NCBI GenBank assembly: GCA_021804705.1
Contig: JAJZHC010000115.1
Span: 1 to 5,172 of the forward strand
DNA length: 5,172 nucleotides
Reading direction: 5' to 3'
Origin: Pseudomonadota bacterium
GTDB lineage: Bacteria > Pseudomonadota > Gammaproteobacteria > Burkholderiales > Ferrovaceae
Part shown: positions 1-5,172 of the stretch, one piece after another
Layout of the letters: each line of letters starts with the position of its first letter
Numbering within the stretch: position 1 is the stretch's first letter
The notes under the pieces: generated by a model
Told to the model about the DNA's origin: nothing
Databases searched by the model: none
Seen by the model: only the letters and a program-made list of their open reading frames with translations
Translations under genes and position numbers: made by a program

Positions 1-17
1 TCCAGCGTTTGAAACCC

Positions 18-24
18 AGAGGAA
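18..24 (+). promoter_or_regulatory. Ribosome binding site of the OsmC gene
   Basis: The purine-rich stretch AGAGGAA lies 7 nt before the GTG at 32 and supports that non-ATG start. There is no other plausible start with a comparable site nearby. Only 31 bases precede the gene in the window, so its promoter, or any upstream gene it might be coupled to, cannot be seen. Confidence 0.6.
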
Positions 25-31
25 ACAGATC

Positions 32-532
32 GTGAGTGATGAACCCCAGGTCGTCCTGGAACAGCAGCAAGACTATCGTTTTTCAATCCATTGGGCACCC
101 CAACGGGGACAGACCCCCGAGGGGGGTCTGTCCCCATCCATCGTCCCCCTGATTGCCGATGAAAGCCCGCCGCTGGGTGGTGGCGCCGGCCCTACGCCTG
201 GACAATTGCTGGTGGCGGCCGTGGCCAATTGCATGAGTGATTCGTTGTTGTTTGCCCTGCGCAAATTCAAGCAGCGCCCCGAACCGTTGCGCGCTGAAGG
301 GCGCGCCGAGGTGGGGCGTAATGAAGCGGGGCGGATGCGGGTCTTGAGCATTCACATTACGTTGCAGCTTGGCGTGCCTGCCGCCAGTCTGGAGCATCTG
401 GAGCGTGTGCTGGAGCAATTCGAAGGGTTCTGCACCGTGGGCCAGAGTGTTGCCCAGGGAATTCCCGTGCATGTTTCCGTCAAGGACAGCCTGGGCGCAA
501 CGCTCAAGGCGCCTCCGGAGCTTGCAGCCTAA
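32..532 (+). CDS. OsmC family protein (peroxiredoxin-like)
   Basis: This 166-residue protein matches the OsmC/Ohr fold family in size and motifs. Family members are cytoplasmic, usually dimeric, thiol-dependent enzymes that reduce organic or fatty-acid hydroperoxides, although many OsmC-like subgroups have no proven substrate. The two family cysteines are present: Cys67 in AAVANCMSDSLL at the start of the central helix, and Cys134 in FCTVGQSVAQGIPV. The preceding LGGGAGPTPGQLL segment (48-60) is the usual entry to the first-cysteine helix. Translation begins at GTG 32 behind a good ribosome binding site. Residues 25-35 (RGQTPEGGLSP) are encoded by a perfect palindrome and look like an insertion between the first beta strand and the conserved core. 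The stop codon overlaps that of the convergent methyltransferase gene by 4 bp. The family call is firm; the peroxidase activity and substrate are inferred. Confidence 0.88.
   Translation: MSDEPQVVLEQQQDYRFSIHWAPQRGQTPEGGLSPSIVPLIADESPPLGGGAGPTPGQLLVAAVANCMSDSLLFALRKFKQRPEPLRAEGRAEVGRNEAGRMRVLSIHITLQLGVPAASLEHLERVLEQFEGFCTVGQSVAQGIPVHVSVKDSLGATLKAPPELAA
105..135. repeat. Perfect 14-bp inverted repeat, REP-like, inside the OsmC gene
   Basis: The arms GGGGACAGACCCCC (105-118) and GGGGGTCTGTCCCC (122-135) are perfect reverse complements separated by the three bases GAG, giving a very stable potential hairpin. The core GGGGACAGACCCC/GGGGTCTGTCCCC resembles dispersed palindromes that I recall from many proteobacterial genomes, often linked to REP-associated tyrosine transposases (RAYT); that link is from memory and only one copy lies in this window. 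The element is read in frame as residues 25-35 of the OsmC protein and does not interrupt it. It could also act as a hairpin in the mRNA early in the coding region. There is no U-run after it, so it is not a typical intrinsic terminator. Confidence 0.8.
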
Positions 533-1146
533 AAGCGGGTCAGAGGTGCAGCCAGCTCCCGCCATCCGTTGGGGTGGGGTACGGCGGGATGAGGTGGTTC
601 GGGCCAGCGCCAGTGCGGCGTGGGAAAGAGGGCCTGCATGGCCGTCATGTCGCAGTGATAGGGCGGGCCCAAGGCACGTCCTTCCGTTTCGGCCTCGGGG
701 CGGCGCACCTGCATGAACAGGGCCCACAGGGTGCCGCCTGGGCGCAACCAACGCTGCAGCTGTTGGGCATAGGCCACCCAGGAAGCAGGGTGGATGGCGC
801 ACAGGCAGGTTTGCTCGTACACCGCATCCAGTGGTTGATCTGGTTGCCACTGCAGGACATCAGCCTGGACGATGGGGGGATGCAGATTCTGTGCCGCCAG
901 CAGATGCCGCACCCGGGTCACCGCAGCGGCGGTGTAATCGATGCCCACCACCTCGAAGCCGCGGCGCGCCAGCTCGGCCACCTCCCACCCCGATCCGCAA
1001 CCGGGCACCGCAATGCGGCAGGGCTTGAGCGCCCCCGAGTCCAGCCAGGCCAGCAGTTGCGGACTGGGTTCACCCCGATCCCAGGCGGTCTGTCCGGAGA
1101 GAAAGCGCTCCTGCCAGAAGGCCTGGGTGGGCCCGGGCATCGTCAT
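529..1146 (-). CDS. SAM-dependent methyltransferase, TPMT / thiol-halide methyltransferase type
   Basis: This 205-residue class I methyltransferase carries the N-terminal signature FWQERFLSGQTAWDRG (10-25) of the thiopurine S-methyltransferase superfamily. SAM motif I is VPGCGSGWEV (47-56), and Asp70 in VVGIDYT is the likely acidic residue contacting the ribose. Motif YEQTCLCAIHP (110-120) and the segments LRPGGTLWALF (134-144) and GPPYHCD (160-166) follow the order seen in plant HOL-type halide/thiol methyltransferases and bacterial TPMT relatives. It would transfer a methyl group to a small thiol, selenol, tellurium or halide acceptor in the cytoplasm; the acceptor cannot be read from sequence. 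It is the last gene of the operon, its ATG overlapping the lyase stop as ATGA (1143-1146), with GAGGG at 1154-1158 as ribosome binding site. An alternative ATG lies two codons in, at 1140. A general class I methyltransferase is the fallback call. Confidence 0.82.
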   Translation of the reverse strand: MTMPGPTQAFWQERFLSGQTAWDRGEPSPQLLAWLDSGALKPCRIAVPGCGSGWEVAELARRGFEVVGIDYTAAAVTRVRHLLAAQNLHPPIVQADVLQWQPDQPLDAVYEQTCLCAIHPASWVAYAQQLQRWLRPGGTLWALFMQVRRPEAETEGRALGPPYHCDMTAMQALFPTPHWRWPEPPHPAVPHPNGWRELAAPLTRF

Positions 1147-2066
1147 GCTGATGCCCTCACGGGTACGGGGCCGGCGCGCAGCAGTTGGCTGGGAATGGTT
1201 CGTCCCACCAGCCGTTCCAGCAGCGCGGCACTTTCGAGCAGCAGTGGCAAATCCATGCCGGTATCATAGCCCATCAAGTCCAGCATGTGCACCAGTTCTT
1301 CGGTGCAGATGTTGCCCGTGGCCCCTGGTGCGTAGGGGCAGCCTCCCAGTCCGCCGAGGGACGCATCGAAATGGCGGATGCCGGCCTGGAGCGCCGTCAC
1401 CACATTGGCAAGCCCCATGCCGCGCGTGTTGTGAAAGTGTGCAGTGATCTGCAGTTGCGGGAAGGCAGCCACGGCACGCGCGCATAGCGCTTCCACAGCG
1501 GCCGGGTCGGCCATGCCAGTGGTGTCGCACAGCGAAATACCCCGTACGCCCAGATCGGCAAAGCGGATGGCCCAACGCATCACCTCATCCGGGTCCACCC
1601 ATCCGGCGAGCGAACAGCCAAAGCTGGTGGAGAGCGAGACGTTGACGGGGGTTTGATGCGCCGCGGCGAGGGCGATGACCTCCTGCAGTTGTGCAAAGGA
1701 TTGTTCGCGGCTCATGCGCAGGTTGGCCTGATTGTGGGCCTCGCTGATGGACATCACCAGGTTGAAGGCGTCTGTCCGCGCAGCCAGTGCGCGTTCAGCG
1801 CCGCGCAGGTTGGGCACGAGGGCCAGGTATTCCACGGCCGGGTTGCGGCTGATGCCGGCAAATACGGTGTCGGCGTCGGCCAGCATGGGAATGGCCTTGG
1901 GGCTGGTGAAGGAACTCACCTCGATGGCGGCGTATCCCGCCCTGCTCATGCGATCGATCAGGGCAATCTTGTCTGCGGTGGGAATGAACTGCGCCTCGGA
2001 TTGAAAGCCATCGCGCGTCACCACTTCGGCGATATGCACACGCCTGGTCGGGGTTGCGCCGTTCAT
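1143..2066 (-). CDS. Hydroxymethylglutaryl-CoA lyase-like enzyme (HMGL / citramalyl-CoA lyase type)
   Basis: This 307-residue TIM-barrel enzyme of the DRE-TIM metallolyase superfamily has the length of HMG-CoA lyases. It should cleave a 3-hydroxyacyl-CoA into acetyl-CoA and a keto acid (acetoacetate from HMG-CoA, pyruvate from citramalyl-CoA) with a divalent metal. Catalytic residues known from human HMGCL are all matched: Arg18-Asp19 (TRDGFQSE), His210 and His212 (HFHNTRG), Cys243 in the signature loop GLGGCPYAPGATGN (239-252), Asn252 and Glu256. It departs from canonical HMGCL in several places: TRDGFQ rather than PRDGLQ, CDTTGMADP (180-188) rather than GDTIGVGTP, and HFHNTRG rather than HCHDTYG. 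These changes leave room for a different substrate. The start ATG overlaps the stop of the CoA-transferase (ATGA, 2063-2066) behind GGAG at 2074-2077. The family is certain, the substrate open. Databases would probably call it mvaB, but I withhold the symbol. Confidence 0.9.
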   Translation of the reverse strand: MNGATPTRRVHIAEVVTRDGFQSEAQFIPTADKIALIDRMSRAGYAAIEVSSFTSPKAIPMLADADTVFAGISRNPAVEYLALVPNLRGAERALAARTDAFNLVMSISEAHNQANLRMSREQSFAQLQEVIALAAAHQTPVNVSLSTSFGCSLAGWVDPDEVMRWAIRFADLGVRGISLCDTTGMADPAAVEALCARAVAAFPQLQITAHFHNTRGMGLANVVTALQAGIRHFDASLGGLGGCPYAPGATGNICTEELVHMLDLMGYDTGMDLPLLLESAALLERLVGRTIPSQLLRAGPVPVRASA

Positions 2067-3268
2067 GCGACGACTCCGGCATCACGCAGGGCCTGGATGG
2101 CACGGGCGTCATAGCCCAGTTCTGCCAGCAAACTGTCCGTGTTCTCGCCCAGAAGCGGGGCGCGCGTGCGGATACTGCCGGGCGTGCGCGACAGCTTGGG
2201 GACGATGCCGGGCACTTCCAGCCGCAGTCCTCGCGCCGTTTCGCTCTCGAGGATCATGTCGCGGGCCCGGTAGTGAGGGTCAGCGGCAATGTCGGCCACG
2301 GTGTAGATGCGTCCTCCCGGAACGTTGGCCCGCTGCAATGCCTGCAGCACCTGGGCAATGGACAGGGTCTGGGTCCAGGTGCCGATGGCGTTGTCGATCT
2401 CGGCGGCGCGCTTGCTGCGTCCGTCGTTATGGACCAGCTCGGGGTCCTGGGCGAGATCGGCGCGACCAATGGCTTCCATGAGACGCCTGAAGATGCTGTC
2501 GCCGTTGCCTGCCACCAGCACCCAGCCATCGAGGCAGGGGTAGGCATTGCTGGGCGTGATGCCGGGCAGGGCGCTGCCAGCGGCCTCGCGCACGGCGCCA
2601 AAGGCGCTGTATTCCGGCAACAGGCTTTCCATGCAGTTGAACACGGCTTCGTACAGGGCAACGTCCACCACCTGGCCCTTGCCGCCGTTGCGTGTGCGTT
2701 CGTGCAAGGCAGCAAGGATGCCGATGGTGCCGTGCAATGCGGCGAGCGTGTCACCGATGCTCACGCCCACCCGTACCGGAACCGCACCGGGCTGGCCGGT
2801 GAGGTGGCGCAACCCCCCCATGGCCTCTCCCACCACGCCAAAACCGGGCTGGTCGCGGTAAGGGCCGGTTTGTCCAAAGCCTGAAATGCGCAACAGGATG
2901 AGGCCGGGGTTTTCGGCGGCAAGTGCTTCATAGGACATGCCCCAGCCCTCCAGCGTGCCGGGGCGAAAGTTTTCCACCAGAATGTCCACGCGCGCCGCGA
3001 GTGCCTTGACCAGGTGCTGGCCCTCGGGGTGACGCAGGTCGATGGCGACGGATTGTTTGTTGCGCGACTGGACTTCCCACCACACCGAGGTGCCCTCGTG
3101 CAGCATGCGCCATTGGCGCAGCGGATCACCCGTACCGGGAGGCTCGATCTTGATGACTTCGGCGCCCAGATCGCCCAGCGTCTTGGTGGCGAAGGGGCCG
3201 GCAATCAGCTGGCCCAATTCCAGAACGCGCAGCCCGGCCAGGGGGCCTGCAGATTGGATGTTCTCCAT
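2063..3268 (-). CDS. CaiB/BaiF family (class III) CoA-transferase
   Basis: This 401-residue protein is a family III acyl-CoA transferase; such enzymes form interlocked dimers and move CoA between carboxylic acids through an aspartyl-CoA anhydride. Visible motifs in order are PLAGLRVLELGQLIAGP near the N-terminus, GAEVIKIEPPGTGDPLR (35-51), RNKQSVAIDL (69-78), VENFRPG (98-104), SGFGQTGPY (129-137), the likely catalytic Asp173 in GVSIGDTLAAL (equivalent to Asp169 of formyl-CoA transferase), and the C-terminal ADPHYRARDM and APLLGENTDSLL blocks. It is the first gene of the minus-strand operon and is coupled to the lyase by an ATGA overlap, so it probably makes that lyase's CoA-ester substrate, perhaps from succinyl-CoA. 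I chose ATG 3268, with weak purine sites GAAGA (3276-3280) and AAGGA (3282-3286) upstream. An in-frame TTG at 3292 would add eight residues but lacks a good ribosome binding site. The substrate is not readable from sequence. Confidence 0.92.
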   Translation of the reverse strand: MENIQSAGPLAGLRVLELGQLIAGPFATKTLGDLGAEVIKIEPPGTGDPLRQWRMLHEGTSVWWEVQSRNKQSVAIDLRHPEGQHLVKALAARVDILVENFRPGTLEGWGMSYEALAAENPGLILLRISGFGQTGPYRDQPGFGVVGEAMGGLRHLTGQPGAVPVRVGVSIGDTLAALHGTIGILAALHERTRNGGKGQVVDVALYEAVFNCMESLLPEYSAFGAVREAAGSALPGITPSNAYPCLDGWVLVAGNGDSIFRRLMEAIGRADLAQDPELVHNDGRSKRAAEIDNAIGTWTQTLSIAQVLQALQRANVPGGRIYTVADIAADPHYRARDMILESETARGLRLEVPGIVPKLSRTPGSIRTRAPLLGENTDSLLAELGYDARAIQALRDAGVVA

Positions 3269-3323
3269 CGAATGGTCTTCGTCCTTGGTCAATGAAGGCA
3301 GTGTGATTACGCTCGAAGCGGAT

Positions 3324-3349
3324 GGCGAATAATGCTACCCTAATTCGCC
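3324..3349. promoter_or_regulatory. Candidate operator: 7-12-7 inverted repeat
   Basis: GGCGAAT (3324-3330) and ATTCGCC (3343-3349) are exact reverse complements separated by 12 bp, centred in the AT-rich part of the divergent intergenic region. The 26-bp span and central position suit a dimeric transcription factor. No regulator gene lies in the window, so the family is unknown. A chance 7-bp dyad in 142 bp is possible. Confidence 0.35.
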
Positions 3350-3396
3350 TTATCCTGCGGCAATCAAAATTCCATAAGGGCGCCGCACCCCCTGAC

Positions 3397-3403
3397 TGAG
3401 GAG
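3397..3403 (+). promoter_or_regulatory. Ribosome binding site of the MFS transporter gene
   Basis: TGAGGAG is a strong Shine-Dalgarno match 7 nt before ATG 3411. It decides the start in favour of that ATG over the TTG immediately before it at 3408. Confidence 0.8.
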
Positions 3404-3410
3404 CGTTTTG

Positions 3411-4727
3411 ATGAGTACGACGTCCTGGCGCGATGGTTTGACGCCGCAGCACTGGAAGGTATTGACGGGCAGCTTTCTGGGCTGGGTGTTTGACGGTTAT
3501 GAAGCCTACGCGCTGGTGGTGGTGCTGCCCATGGCCCTGAAGATGTTGCTGCTGCCGGACCAGCTTGCCTCGCAGGCCATCTATGCCGGTACGGCCATCG
3601 GCATCACCTTGCTGGGGTGGGGCATCGGCGGCCTGGCCGGCGGCGTCCTGGCGGATTATCTGGGGCGCAAGCGGGTGATGCTCTGGTCGGTCTTTTTGTA
3701 TGCCCTGTTTTCCGGGCTGACGGCACTGGTCTCCGATTTCAGTCAACTGGCCCTGCTGCGTTTCGTGACGGGACTTGCCATGGGCAGTGAATGGGCCACT
3801 GGTGTTTCGCTCGTGGCCGAAACCTGGCCCAACCGCGCGCGCCCCAAGGGGGCGGGTTTTCTCCAGTCGGGTTTTGGCTGGGGAACCTTTCTTGCCGCAC
3901 TGATCTGGTTCTATCTCTCCTCTGCCCTGCCGCTGGGCGCGGACAGCTGGCGCCTGATGTTTGTGGTGGGCGCCGTGCCCGCATTGTTCGTGCTCTACAT
4001 CCGACGCAACCTGAGCGAATCGCAGAAATGGAAGGACGCCATCGTGGCCCGGCGCTGGGCTGCAACCGCAGAGGGCAAGTCGGCAACCAGTGGCAGGCGG
4101 CCCTTCACCCTGTTCCAGTTGTTTCGCGAACCTGAAGCCCTGCGTCGGACACTCATTGCCCTGGCCCTGTCGGTGACCACCACCACGGGTTGGTGGGCCA
4201 TCTCAAGCTGGCTGCCCGTGTACACGATCGGCCTGGCCAAAGCAGGCGGCATCGACAACCCGGTGGCGTGGGGCGCACGCATTGCGCTGATCTATACAGC
4301 AGGCGCCATCGTTGCCTATCTGCTGGCCGGTTTCATCGTGGACCTCATTGGCAGACGCTGGTTTCTGTTCCTGACCTATCTGGGCAGCCTGGCGACGACC
4401 TGGGTCACCTACCAGTGGGTGAGCGATGTGGGCACCATGGTCTGGGTGGCGCCCATCAACGGATTTTTCACGCTCGGCTGCGCCTATGTGTGGATGGCCA
4501 TTTATCCCCCCGAACTCTTTGCCACTTCGGTGCGGGCCACTGCCGCCAGCGTCATTTTCAACGCGGCGCGATTGATTGCCTGGGTTTTTCCGATCATCGC
4601 CGGTACCCTCATCAAGTCCTTTGGCGGCGTGTCCCACGCAGCCATGACCATCGGCATGATCTACTTGTTGGGCCTCGTCCTGCCCTGGTTTCTGCCTGAA
4701 ACCACGGGAAAGGATTTGCCGGACTGA
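3411..4727 (+). CDS. MFS transporter, carboxylate / sialate-symporter-like
   Basis: This 438-residue inner-membrane protein of the major facilitator superfamily has the hydrophobicity expected of 12 transmembrane helices. The first helix carries GSFLGWVFDGYEAY (20-33), the acidic DGY/DGF motif of proton-coupled organic acid carriers. Motif A, GGVLADYLGRKRVM (77-90), follows helix 2, and a second-half version AGFIVDLIGRRW spans 306-317. The segment GSEWATGVSLVAETWP (125-140) and the ending LPETTGKDLPD resemble the sialate:H+ symporter group (NanT, YjhB, Jen1-like), whose members carry sialic acid, lactate or other monocarboxylates and dicarboxylates. A hydrophilic loop (about 200-245) joins the two halves. 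The gene is divergent from the CoA-transferase operon and probably supplies its acid substrate by proton symport, which is inferred from position. The family is sure; the substrate is not. Confidence 0.9.
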   Translation: MSTTSWRDGLTPQHWKVLTGSFLGWVFDGYEAYALVVVLPMALKMLLLPDQLASQAIYAGTAIGITLLGWGIGGLAGGVLADYLGRKRVMLWSVFLYALFSGLTALVSDFSQLALLRFVTGLAMGSEWATGVSLVAETWPNRARPKGAGFLQSGFGWGTFLAALIWFYLSSALPLGADSWRLMFVVGAVPALFVLYIRRNLSESQKWKDAIVARRWAATAEGKSATSGRRPFTLFQLFREPEALRRTLIALALSVTTTTGWWAISSWLPVYTIGLAKAGGIDNPVAWGARIALIYTAGAIVAYLLAGFIVDLIGRRWFLFLTYLGSLATTWVTYQWVSDVGTMVWVAPINGFFTLGCAYVWMAIYPPELFATSVRATAASVIFNAARLIAWVFPIIAGTLIKSFGGVSHAAMTIGMIYLLGLVLPWFLPETTGKDLPD

Positions 4728-4769
4728 GACCGGACCCGCAGTCGCATTCCAGGAAGGCACAAAGCAGTC

Positions 4770-4775
4770 TATAAT
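4770..4775 (+). promoter_or_regulatory. Promoter -10 box upstream of the SDR gene
   Basis: TATAAT is a perfect sigma-70 -10 hexamer, placing transcription start near 4781-4783 and giving a leader of about 40 nt before ATG 4822. The -35 candidate at a 17-bp spacing, TTCCAG (4747-4752), is poor, and no extended -10 TG is present, so an activator or a weak basal level is possible. The site shows that the reductase has its own promoter and does not rely only on read-through from the transporter gene. Confidence 0.6.
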
Positions 4776-4776
4776 G

Positions 4777-4787
4777 CTGCAGTGCAG
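4777..4787. promoter_or_regulatory. CTGC-N3-GCAG palindrome at the transcription start, possible PhaR-type operator
   Basis: CTGCAGTGCAG is an 11-bp perfect odd palindrome (CTGCA-g-TGCAG) starting one base after the TATAAT box, so it covers the expected transcription start. From memory, the polyhydroxyalkanoate-responsive repressor PhaR of Paracoccus denitrificans recognises CTGC-N3-GCAG, and related TGCA-rich sites precede phasin genes in betaproteobacteria. The position would suit a repressor. No phaR or phasin gene is in the window, so the assignment is a suggestion. Confidence 0.4.
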
Positions 4788-4821
4788 TATTTTTTAATAG
4801 GTTGTTTTTGAAAGGGAAATA

Positions 4822-5172
4822 ATGAGACTACGGGATAAGGTTGCGGTGATTACCGGGGCCGCTAACGGCATTGGCCTCGCCACCGCACGAAAGTTTGCGG
4901 CAGAAGGGGCCCTCGTCATGCTGTGCGACCTCAAACTGGATCAAGTGCAGCATGCAGCGCGCGAGATTGAGGCGGCCGGCGGCCGCGCCGAAGGATTCCA
5001 GCTGGACGTTACGGACCGCCCGCGGGTGGACGCCGTCATGGCGCAAGTGGTGCAGCAGCATGGGCGCATCGACATCCTCATCAATAACGCGGGCATCACC
5101 AAGGATGCGCGTCTCGTCAAGATGACCGAGCAGCAGTTTGACGATGTCATCGACGTCAACCTCAAGGGTGTC
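4822..5172 (+). CDS. Short-chain dehydrogenase/reductase, FabG/PhaB type (3' end outside window)
   Basis: Only the first 117 residues of an expected roughly 245-250 are present; the open frame runs off the window edge. It is a classical SDR: the cofactor-binding TGAANGIG motif is at 11-18, LDVTD at 61-65, NNAG at 88-91, and the catalytic-tetrad Asn113 in DVIDVNLKGV. The YxxxK active site lies beyond the edge. The NNAGITKDARLVKMTEQQFDDVIDVN block is typical of 3-oxoacyl-ACP or acetoacetyl-CoA reductases, which reduce a 3-keto thioester to the 3-hydroxy form. Asp36 at the end of the second strand (VMLCDL) favours NAD(H), unlike most NADPH-using FabG and PhaB enzymes. ATG 4822 follows AAGGGA (4812-4817) at a short 4-nt spacing. 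Other SDR substrates are possible. Confidence 0.88.
   Translation, partial: MRLRDKVAVITGAANGIGLATARKFAAEGALVMLCDLKLDQVQHAAREIEAAGGRAEGFQLDVTDRPRVDAVMAQVVQQHGRIDILINNAGITKDARLVKMTEQQFDDVIDVNLKGV

Larger units (their letters stand above)
3269..3410. promoter_or_regulatory. Divergent intergenic region between CoA-transferase operon and MFS gene
   Basis: This 142-bp stretch separates two divergently read genes and must hold promoters for both. It is more AT-rich in its middle (about 3326-3376) than the flanking genes. On the minus strand, TTGATT (complement of 3362-3367) could be a -35 box, with only a poor -10 (TAGGGT, complement of 3337-3342) at a 19-bp spacing. On the plus strand no convincing pair is seen; TATCCT (3351-3356) is a weak -10 candidate. 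A shared regulator acting here would control import and catabolism together. Confidence 0.5.

Noticed and set aside
105..135. Intrinsic terminator within the OsmC gene
   Set aside because: The hairpin is strong, but no T-run follows on either strand and the reading frame continues through it with conserved family motifs downstream.
83..850. Long minus-strand open frame of 255 codons across the OsmC and methyltransferase genes
   Set aside because: It overlaps two well-recognised genes in other frames, and its translation is Arg/Pro/His-rich with no family motif. It is typical of GC-rich antisense frames.
2813..2819. Run of seven C (G on the coding strand) in the CoA-transferase, as a possible slippage or phase-variation site
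   Set aside because: The frame is intact on both sides and encodes the expected GEAMGGLRHLTG stretch. A 7-base run in a metabolic gene of this GC content is unremarkable.
2054..2884. Plus-strand open frame of 276 codons opposite the CoA-transferase
   Set aside because: It lies entirely antisense to a clear CaiB/BaiF gene, has no ribosome binding site, and its composition reflects the complementary codons.
4728..4769. Terminator after the MFS gene
   Set aside because: CCGGAC occurs twice around the stop codon but as a direct repeat, not an inverted one. No stable stem followed by a T-run is present.
4971..4987. GC-rich GGCGGCCGGCGGCCGCG stretch in the SDR gene as a regulatory palindrome
   Set aside because: It encodes the ordinary Ala-Ala-Gly-Gly-Arg turn of an SDR in a high-GC codon set; local symmetry is expected from that composition.

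Overview
The window looks like a chromosomal segment of a high-GC betaproteobacterium, most likely Burkholderiales (Comamonadaceae- or Alcaligenaceae-like). The evidence is the GC-rich codon use, dense packing with ATGA start/stop overlaps, and the pairing of a CaiB/BaiF CoA-transferase with an HMG-CoA-lyase-like enzyme, which is common in that group. The assignment is inferred from recognisable protein families only.

Layout: (i) 32-532 (+), an OsmC-family peroxiredoxin-like protein started by GTG; a perfect 14-bp inverted repeat (105-135) of REP-like character sits in frame inside it. (ii) 529-3268 (-), a three-gene operon read right to left: CaiB/BaiF CoA-transferase, HMG-CoA-lyase-like enzyme, then a small SAM-dependent methyltransferase of the TPMT/thiol-halide methyltransferase type. 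Each junction is a 4-bp ATGA overlap. The methyltransferase and the OsmC gene converge with a 4-bp tail-to-tail overlap, leaving no room for a terminator. (iii) 3269-3410, a 142-bp divergent intergenic region with a 7-12-7 dyad. (iv) 3411-4727 (+), an MFS carboxylate-type transporter. (v) 4728-4821, a short promoter region with a perfect TATAAT box and a CTGC-N3-GCAG palindrome at the expected transcription start. (vi) 4822 to the end (+), the N-terminal 117 residues of a short-chain dehydrogenase/reductase (FabG/PhaB type) cut by the window edge.

The central part reads as a small catabolic module. The MFS protein would import a carboxylic acid, the CoA-transferase would activate it by moving CoA from a donor such as succinyl-CoA, and the lyase would cleave the 3-hydroxyacyl-CoA to acetyl-CoA plus a keto acid. 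Plausible substrates are citramalate/itaconate-type acids or free 3-hydroxy-3-methylglutarate; the sequence does not decide. The methyltransferase and OsmC protein have no obvious role in that pathway. I see no phage, CRISPR, tRNA, rRNA or complete insertion sequence. The points most worth a second look are the REP-like palindrome inside the OsmC reading frame, the substrate of the lyase module, and the possible PhaR-type operator in front of the reductase.
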